This document shows, piece by piece, positions 57,736 through 64,000 of a DNA stretch of 64,000 bases; position 1 is the first letter of the stretch, and each line of letters begins with the position of its first letter. Both the position numbers and the translations under genes were made by a program. Source of the stretch: Cryoendolithus antarcticus (lineage: Eukaryota > Ascomycota > Dothideomycetes > Cladosporiales > Cladosporiaceae); contig NAJO01000035.1 in assembly GCA_002077065.1 (NCBI GenBank), positions 248,001 to 312,000 of the forward strand, in the 5' to 3' direction. Under the pieces are notes generated by a model. The model made no database searches and had not been told where the DNA came from. It worked only from the letters and a program-made list of their open reading frames with translations.

Positions 57736-58578
57736 ATGGCCAATACCAAAGCAGACCACTGGTCCTCGGAGAAGTACCAGAACGCCGCTGGCTTTGTGCC
57801 CCAGCTCACGACCAAAGTCCTCGAATACCTATCACCCCAGCCCGGCGAAAGGATTCTCGACATCGGCTGCGGTGACGGCCAACTTACGACGGACATAGCA
57901 TCTCGCGTGACTTCGACGGGTCAGGTGCTAGGTCTAGATGCCTCGCCGTCCTTCATCGCCACTGCGCAGAAGTCCAACACACTCCCACAGCTGAAGTACG
58001 AGCTCCAGGACTGCACGAAGCTCGATCAAGATGAACTCACGTCCGGAGATTGGGACAAAGCTTTCAGCAATGCTGCCATGCACTGGATTCTTCGCGCTCC
58101 AGAAACGCGTACTTCATTCTTTGGCGATGTGTATCGCGGACTGAACCCTGGAGGACGCTTTGTGTTCGAGATGGGCGGCAAAGGAAATTGTGCGGAGTTG
58201 CACACAGCTTTCACCGCAGCTCTCACGACCGTTGGTGGCCTCTCCCTCGAAGCAGCGCGGGAATCAAGTCCATGGTTCTTCCCTTCCGTCGACTGGATGC
58301 GTAAGACACTGGAGGACGCGGGCTTTGATGTGCTGGTTTGCGAGAGTGAGTACCGACCTACGAAGTCAACGGAGTCCAGGGAAGATGGCAGTGGAGGGCT
58401 CGATGGGTGGGTGAGGTTGATGGGGGCTTCGTTCTTGGAGGCTGTGGAGGAGAGTAGGCGGGAGGAGGTAGTGAAAAGGGTCTGCGAGTGGGTTGACGGG
58501 GCGGTGGTGAGGGAGGAAGATGGGAGTAGGTGGATTGGTTATGTGAGGCTGAGAGCTGTGGCAAGGAAGAAGACATAA
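57736..58578 (+). CDS. SAM-dependent methyltransferase (trans-aconitate methyltransferase-like)
   Basis: Class I methyltransferase of 280 residues, single exon, probably cytosolic. The substrate is unknown; the layout is closest to trans-aconitate methyltransferase and related small-molecule enzymes. The N-terminus DHWSSEKYQNAAGFVPQL leads into motif I ILDIGCGDGQLT near residue 41, then VLGLDASPSFI (motif II acidic residue) and LKYELQDCTKLD. KAFSNAAMHWILR is the family's post-motif block, followed by GLNPGGRFVFEMGGKGN. The C-terminal part (ESSPWFFPSVDWMRKTLEDA) suits the TAM-type cap. Same direction as the DHHC gene, 145 bp downstream. Confidence 0.88.
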   Translation: MANTKADHWSSEKYQNAAGFVPQLTTKVLEYLSPQPGERILDIGCGDGQLTTDIASRVTSTGQVLGLDASPSFIATAQKSNTLPQLKYELQDCTKLDQDELTSGDWDKAFSNAAMHWILRAPETRTSFFGDVYRGLNPGGRFVFEMGGKGNCAELHTAFTAALTTVGGLSLEAARESSPWFFPSVDWMRKTLEDAGFDVLVCESEYRPTKSTESREDGSGGLDGWVRLMGASFLEAVEESRREEVVKRVCEWVDGAVVREEDGSRWIGYVRLRAVARKKT

Positions 58579-58797
58579 TGAATTCACGGTCATATTGCTT
58601 GCTGTTTCCGCACTTCATTTCGTAGATCTCACAGGGTCTAACCCTGGGCACGTTACGGGCCAAGCCGTGCGCATCTCAAGGCAACCACGCCTTTTGCGCG
58701 CCTGCCAGAACACCTTGCCAAAACATCCCTCCAAACCACATCATATGACCATCAACACCCACGCGTGACATATCGCCTCGTTCCTTCCAGTTCCACG

Positions 58798-60348
58798 ATG
58801 GGACGCGCCTACACACAACTCCAACGCGACGCCGTCAAAGCGCTCCTCGAATCCGGCGCCGACGAAACGTCCATCGAGCGCGACACCTCCGTCTCGGACC
58901 GCACGATCCGGCGGTGGAAACTCGAGCTCGAGAAGACCGGCCGCATTGGCAAGCCCCCCGAGTCGCGCACGGGAAGGCACAGGGTCTTGAACCCGGAGGT
59001 TGAGCAGGCGTTGTGCGAGTATGTTGCTACGAGGCCGGATATGAGTGTTGATGATATGTTGTGGTGGTTGTATGAGACTTATAAGATCGTCGTTGGGACG
59101 AGGACCATAAGGAGGGTGTTTGAGCGGAAAGGAGAGGTTAAGGGGGGCGGCAAGAAGGTTGCTGGGTTGGGGAGTGGACTTAGTGGACAGGGGCAGGTTG
59201 CGGGAGGCGAGGGGAGCTATGAGAGTCCTTATGCTGCCGTTGTGCCAGGACAGCAGATGCCGGCACAAATGCAGGTGGATGACGCTCTAGCCAGGTCGCT
59301 GAACGCAGCAAATGGCGTGGGCATTTACCCTAGCGCGGCACCGATGATGATGGGCCCTGAGATGCAGGGCGACATGTCCGATGAGGACGAGGAGACCATG
59401 CAACTGCAGTTGGAGCAGATCGAACTGCAGAAGAAGGAGGTTGCATTGAAGCTTAAGCTGCGTCGGCTGCAGCAGGGCAAGAGTCCACACGCTCCTGGTT
59501 CGGCACGGAACAGCAGCACGCCCAGCACACTGTACAAGGCAAATGCAAACAAGACGGCCTCTCCGCCACCCCCGAAACGCGACTCTCGCTCGAAGAAGAA
59601 GATCGAAGAGTCCAAGAAGCGCACAGCAGAGCGTCAAGATCGCATGCTTCGCGATCTCGAGCGGCGCAGTCGTCGTCGCGAACATCTTACTTCTGAATGG
59701 GTGCAAAGCAAAGACATCTGGCCACTACGCGCACAGTCTTTGTTGGCAGACTTGATGCACCAGTACAGTTGCTACACCTTCACGCCAAGCCAACCTGCCG
59801 CCTTCGAAGCCGTGTACAGCGACCTTTACACCCTGGTAGACCGTAATACAGGCGACTGGAATCCACAGGCTCATGATGACCTTCTGCGCGAGCGCACGAA
59901 ACGCAAGATGGCTCAGCTTCGCACGAGAATGCAGAAGACAGGCGAGATCGTCTCGCGCAGTGATGGCTACTCTGGCTTTACTAAAGCGGACGACTACACC
60001 GGCGAGCAAGCTGGGCAAATGCTCGGTGGTCCTGACGATATTGATGACAGCACCGTGCACCAGGATGCCCAGTCTGGCGCTCAGCAAGCTCTTGATCAAG
60101 ATCGTCATCTGCACTACGATCCTGTGCCTGACACATCGCAGGGCGGTGGACTACAAACTGCGGGCTTGCAGAACGCCGGCATGGCAGCGAGTATGCATCC
60201 AGGGCAACCGTTTTACCCGAGTGCGCCTACGCATTTCCAGCAAGGGCCCAGTCCATATGGGATGGATGGTGGGCATGGGCATCAGCATCATCCGGCTATG
60301 TTGCCTTATGGGCAGGTGCCTTCGCAGCATGAGAGTATGATGATGTGA
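58798..60348 (+). CDS. Transposase-like HTH protein with coiled coil, no transposase domain
   Basis: Single-exon protein of 516 residues. Residues 1-115 look like the bipartite helix-turn-helix of Tc1/mariner-type transposases: an HTH with AYTQLQRDAVKALLESGADE and DRTIRRWKLELEKTGRIGK, the GRHRVLNPEVEQAL linker, and a second winged HTH (MSVDDMLWWLYETYKIVVGT then RTIRRVFERKG). No DDE catalytic region follows. Instead there is a Gly/Met/Gln-rich segment, a coiled coil (QLQLEQIELQKKEVALKLKL), a basic region (KKKIEESKKRTAERQDRML then RDLERRSRRREH), a helical block (WPLRAQSLLADLMHQYSCYT) and a Gln/His/Met-rich tail. I infer a nuclear DNA-binding protein derived from a transposase. Function unknown. 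Confidence 0.75.
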   Translation: MGRAYTQLQRDAVKALLESGADETSIERDTSVSDRTIRRWKLELEKTGRIGKPPESRTGRHRVLNPEVEQALCEYVATRPDMSVDDMLWWLYETYKIVVGTRTIRRVFERKGEVKGGGKKVAGLGSGLSGQGQVAGGEGSYESPYAAVVPGQQMPAQMQVDDALARSLNAANGVGIYPSAAPMMMGPEMQGDMSDEDEETMQLQLEQIELQKKEVALKLKLRRLQQGKSPHAPGSARNSSTPSTLYKANANKTASPPPPKRDSRSKKKIEESKKRTAERQDRMLRDLERRSRRREHLTSEWVQSKDIWPLRAQSLLADLMHQYSCYTFTPSQPAAFEAVYSDLYTLVDRNTGDWNPQAHDDLLRERTKRKMAQLRTRMQKTGEIVSRSDGYSGFTKADDYTGEQAGQMLGGPDDIDDSTVHQDAQSGAQQALDQDRHLHYDPVPDTSQGGGLQTAGLQNAGMAASMHPGQPFYPSAPTHFQQGPSPYGMDGGHGHQHHPAMLPYGQVPSQHESMMM

Positions 60349-60756
60349 TGATAACGATGAGTGATTGGGCTGGTGCAGTCAGCTCTGTGTAGGCTGGCGT
60401 ATTACTATATGTATATGTTCACGCAATACGTCCGAGGCAGCGAAACATGAAGCTTGAGTGGACGGAGGTATCGACACATAGTTATGGCGTTCGGTCAATA
60501 TTAATAGACGAATTAACTCGCCAATGCCAAAGTCGTGGGCTTTGCCCCTCTGCATGTACCTCGCGTGTCACTTCCAACGCCTCACAAGCTAGTACATCAT
60601 CAACACCTTCCACATTCGTCTTATTCGTGAGCTCCAGTCAGGCGCATATGTAAGAAGGCAAGTCAGGCGTCCAAGACCAGGATCGCTCTTCCCACTTGCC
60701 AATCCATCACCATATAAGTTTGTCTCAATCTCGCATCACCATCGTCTTCGTCCACC
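60349..60756. other. Intergenic region upstream of the dipeptidyl peptidase gene
   Basis: 3' flank of the HTH gene and promoter of the peptidase gene. No other feature recognised. Confidence 0.5.
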
Positions 60757-63002
60757 ATGACCATCCGCGCGATGAAGTTCACCCCCCAAGTGCTCCTGAG
60801 CACACCACGCCGCTCTGCCGGCGTACCCAGTCCAGATGGCAAATTTGTCCTCTACACAGTCAGCACTTATGACTTCGACAAGCACAGCAAGACCACTGAG
60901 ACGAAGCTCCTCGACACTGACGTTAACTTCGTGGACACATTGCCCGATGGCGAGAAGGCATCGGACTTCGTGTGGCTCTCGAATCACGAATTCGCCTTTC
61001 TACGAGGTGAGGACGAAGGCGCTACGAGCTTGATGATCTGCTCGCGGCCTGAGGGCACTGGGGAGCTGAGCACGAGTTATGTTGTTGAGCAGATCGAGGC
61101 GCCGATGGCGAATCTGAAGATCGCGGCTCTGGGGGATGATGAGTTCGGTATTGTGTTCTCGGCGCAGTCGACCAAGGAGGGTAAACTATTCAATCCCGAG
61201 AAGGCGCCTAAGACACATTCGAGTGGGAGACTGTACTCGACGCTTTTCGTGAGGCATTGGGATGAGTGGGCTACGCCGGAGAAGCAGAGTCTATGGCATG
61301 CTAAGCTATCCGCGCCCGAGGACGGCAAGAGGTCGCTTTCTCATCTCCAGAACGTCCTGTGCGGCTCTGACCTGGAATGTCCAATCCGACCTTTCGGCGG
61401 CACAGACAACTTCGACGTCTCAAAATGGGGTCTGATCTTCGTGGCGAAGGACCCAGAACTGAACCCCGCCCTGCATACTAAGAGCAACGTCTACTACCTA
61501 CCTATCGAGTGGGATGGCAAAGTCTCCTGCGTTGGGCCGGGACGAGTTCGAATCGAAGGGTTCGAGGGCGCTTCGACATCTCCCGTATTCTCGCCGTCTG
61601 GGAAGAAAGCGGCTTTCTTGTCGATGAAGAAAGACGGATATGAGGCTGATCGGAATGTGATCTTCGTCATGCCGGAACTTCATAAGGTGAAGCCGCATGC
61701 CGAGATGCTGACGCTGGAAAGCACAAAGATGGCCGTGTGGGATCGGAGTCCGTCATCCATCTCGTGGGCCGCTGATGGCCAGTCGCTGCTCGTTGTAGCA
61801 GAGGAGGAAGGGCATGCACATCTGTTCGAGATTCATCACAACAAGCAGCACCGAATTTCCACCCCTGGTGTGGTGAGTGACGTGAAGACCTTGTCCTCGG
61901 GCAGGATCTTCGTTTCCGGCTCGACATTGGTCGATAATTCATACTACGCAGTCATCGACCTGGCCGCCGCTGTTCAATCTGACTCTGCACCTGCGATCTG
62001 GAGTCACTCCAATACCGACTCTGGGGTGAAGCTCGGTCTCAACTCAGGCCAGATTAGTTCTATATGGTCACCTGCGAGTGATCTGAGAGTCAATAAGGAG
62101 GTGCACTCGTGGGTGTTCAAGCCTAGCGACTATGACAGCTCCAAGACATATCCAGTCGCATACCTGATCCACGGCGGACCACAAGGCGCATGGAACGACG
62201 CATGGTCAACGAGATGGAATCAGGCAGTCTTCGCGGAGCAAGGTTTTATAGTTATCGCGCCAAACGTAACAGGATCGACAGGCTACGGCCAGGCATTCAC
62301 GGGTAAGTCATGCAACCCCCTCCTCGTTTCCACATACTGACAACTGCAGACGCAATCAACCAAAACTGGGGCGGCGACCCCTACCAAGATATCGTCAACG
62401 TTTTCGACTACGTCGGCAAGCACATCCCTCAAGCCGACAATTCTCGTGCCGTGGCACTAGGAGCAAGCTACGGCGGTTTCATGATGAACTGGATACAAGG
62501 CCAACCTCTTGGACGGAAGTTTAAGGCCATGGTCTGCCACGATGGCATATTCAGCACCGCCAACCTATTGTCAACAGAAGAACTCTACTTCCCATTCAAC
62601 GACTTAGGCGGGTACCCTTGGAGTACCAAAGAGACAGACGCCGTACATCCTTTCACCACTGCATCAGCATGGCATAAGTGGGACCCTTCAGCACACTTGT
62701 CCGAGTGGGCAACGCCGATGCTGGTAATCCACAACAGCAAGGACTACCGACTGCCGATCTCCGAAGGGCTGGCGGCGTTCAATGTGTTACAGGCGAAGGG
62801 CATCGAGAGTCAATTCTTGACGTTCCCGGATGAGAACCACTTCGTGCTGGAGCCGGAGAATTCGCTTGTGTGGCATAAGACTGTGATCAATTGGATCAGG
62901 AAGCATGTTGGGATGGAGCGTTTTGCGGGCGAGGAAGCAGGAGGAGTGGAGTACATGGGTGGTCTGAAGGTGGAGGAGACGAAGGAGACGAAGGAGACGT
63001 GA
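60757..63002 (+). CDS. Dipeptidyl peptidase 5-like (S9C) serine peptidase, intracellular form
   Basis: Prolyl-oligopeptidase-family enzyme that releases dipeptides from peptide N-termini. Exons 60757-62302 and 62350-63002 give 732 residues; the 47-nt intron joins GYGQAFTD to AINQNWGGDPYQD. The N-terminal beta-propeller includes TPRRSAGVPSPDGKFVLYTV and STSPVFSPSGKKAAFLSMKK. The hydrolase domain has AYLIHGGPQGAWND, VTGSTGYGQAF, the nucleophile GASYGGFMMNW, Asp in HNSKDYRLP and His in FPDENHFVLEPENS, a complete triad. No signal peptide precedes the propeller (MTIRAMKFTPQVLLSTPRRS), unlike the secreted DPP5 allergens of moulds, so I place it in the cytosol. A second in-frame Met lies at 60772. 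The C-terminus ends in a short ETK repeat. Confidence 0.92.
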
Positions 63003-63107
63003 GATGACGGCGAAGTGATTGAAGCTAACATTACTCCTGGTAGTCCAGATGGCTTTATAACCAAGGCTGATGCTCCAGATTTCCAACGCACATGGATGCA
63101 CGGCCTC

Positions 63108-64000
63108 TTACTTCCTACCCTTGAACACCACCTCGCTGTCCTCGCTATCGCTCAGTGTCTTGTGCTCCCATACACGTGGGCTTAGCCGCTTGATCTCGTC
63201 GATCTTCTTGCCGTTGTCATCGTTGGCTGGTACTGCAGTGTTCTGTAAGTCCACAGCACCAGTGGCAGCGCCTTTGTCCGACTCTGGACTCAGCTCAAGA
63301 TGACTCACCGAAGCAGCCAGAGTCGTCTGGTCGACAAGCTCATGTACGTATCTGCAATTGATCCCAAACCTACAGTCCCCGATCTGAAAGAACCTGCAGA
63401 TCTTCTTCGGTGCCACCTTCACACCCATCACCGCCTGTGACGACACCTCAATGAAGGGCCCGCCGTTTGGGTTCTTCGCCCGCATCTCAGCTCTGTCTGC
63501 GGCTTTCTGAGCTTTCGCAGCATCCTTGGCCACTTTGTCACGCTCGCGCTGGACGAACGCTGCGTTTTTGGCGGCTTTGAAGGGTATGGCTAGGTTGATC
63601 TCGTCGCCAGGGAGAGCGGTACCGCCCCATGATACTGGAGCGACGATGGAGGGGTCGAAGACCTCGGGTTGCTTGGGTTTGCGCTTTGGCTTTGGTTTGG
63701 GAGGAGGCTTAGTGGTGTTGTCAGACTGTGCAGCTGGATCTGTGCGAGCTGCAACCTCTTCGGGTGGCTCGTCGGGCTTGGTCAGTAGCTCATGACGGTT
63801 CGCCACTGATTTGGGCTCAGCCCATTCCAGCACTGCTGCCTTGATCATAGCCTGTAGTGTGTACGCTGCATCGTTCCCAGCATTATGGAGGTTCACCGGA
63901 TTGATCTCCACAGAGGCCAGTAACGTCACCAAACCGCCGATGTTCTTCACCACCACCTTCTCCGTGTCGACGTGCGCAGCAATGTTTTGGACCTTCTTGA
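63108..64000 (-). CDS. Gfd2/YDR514C-like exonuclease-fold protein with CCCH finger (partial)
   Basis: Only the C-terminal part is present; the frame stays open to the right edge and the start lies outside the window. The first visible segment (FKKVQNIAAHVDTEKVVVKN then PVNLHNAGNDAAYTLQAMIK) has the HNAGNDA element typical of the last motif of DEDDh, RNase H-fold exonucleases such as the Gfd2/YDR514C family. A Pro/Lys-rich linker (PPPKPKPKRKPKQPEVFDPS), a Lys/Ala-rich helix (FVQRERDKVAKDAAKAQKAA) and a CCCH-type zinc finger (CRFFQIGDCRFGINCRYVH, spacing C-X7-C-X5-C-X3-H) follow. An RNA-related nuclease role is inference. The CCCH finger is unambiguous. Confidence 0.75.
   Translation of the reverse strand, partial: KKVQNIAAHVDTEKVVVKNIGGLVTLLASVEINPVNLHNAGNDAAYTLQAMIKAAVLEWAEPKSVANRHELLTKPDEPPEEVAARTDPAAQSDNTTKPPPKPKPKRKPKQPEVFDPSIVAPVSWGGTALPGDEINLAIPFKAAKNAAFVQRERDKVAKDAAKAQKAADRAEMRAKNPNGGPFIEVSSQAVMGVKVAPKKICRFFQIGDCRFGINCRYVHELVDQTTLAASVSHLELSPESDKGAATGAVDLQNTAVPANDDNGKKIDEIKRLSPRVWEHKTLSDSEDSEVVFKGRK

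Noticed and set aside
1..64000. Secondary-metabolite cluster, transposon or CRISPR-like array
   Set aside because: No PKS/NRPS/terpene genes, terminal repeats, transposase cores or regularly spaced repeats were found; only short microsatellites.

Overview
The window is nuclear DNA of a filamentous ascomycete (Pezizomycotina). The evidence is short GT-AG introns of about 47-81 nt with CTRAY-type branch points, single-gene transcription units on both strands, and families restricted to or expanded in moulds: HET-domain proteins, lineage-specific BTB proteins, Pal1, Msb1, a class IV chitin synthase and a hybrid histidine kinase. A dothideomycete of the Mycosphaerellales/Capnodiales type would fit the gene content, but that placement is inference. 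I recognised no transposon, CRISPR array or convincing tRNA/rRNA gene.

Layout. 0.2-7.1 kb: ZIP metal transporter, RFC small subunit (Rfc2), a GFA-family enzyme, a secreted two-domain expansin-like protein and a secreted alpha/beta hydrolase. 7.9-8.9 kb: first BTB gene. 9.3-16.8 kb: a Skt5/Chs4-like chitin synthase activator and a class IV (Chs3-like) chitin synthase in divergent orientation. 17.3-25.4 kb: five further BTB copies on the + strand (two intact, two with an internal in-frame stop, one relic), interrupted by an Env7/STK16-type kinase gene. 26-31.6 kb: GH67 alpha-glucuronidase and a divergent transcription-factor-like gene. 32-39 kb: Pal1, Usb1 and Msb1. 39.4-44.1 kb: two tandem HET genes. 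44.2-50.8 kb: Pwp1, Prp16 and a membrane-anchored O-fucosyltransferase-like protein. 51-64 kb: a multi-PAS hybrid histidine kinase, a Pfa4-type palmitoyltransferase, a methyltransferase, a protein with a transposase-like HTH region, dipeptidyl peptidase 5 and the 3' part of an exonuclease-fold/CCCH protein.

How the genes relate. Most of the window is ordinary housekeeping: DNA replication, splicing, U6 processing, ribosome biogenesis and morphogenesis. Several products act on the cell surface. The chitin synthase, the Skt5-like activator and a Pfa4-type enzyme correspond to the yeast Chs3/Chs4/Pfa4 functional set. Pal1 and Msb1 are polarity factors. The expansin, hydrolase and GH67 enzyme are secreted and may act on plant polysaccharide or cell wall.

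The most unusual element is the BTB family. Its members share a BTB half, an intron at one fixed position, a helical half marked by a VH[IV]LADK[YF]-like motif, and in several copies a C-terminal four-cysteine ribbon. The copies show a gradient of decay. The HET pair is a second local tandem duplication, with a shared N-terminal double CxxC module.
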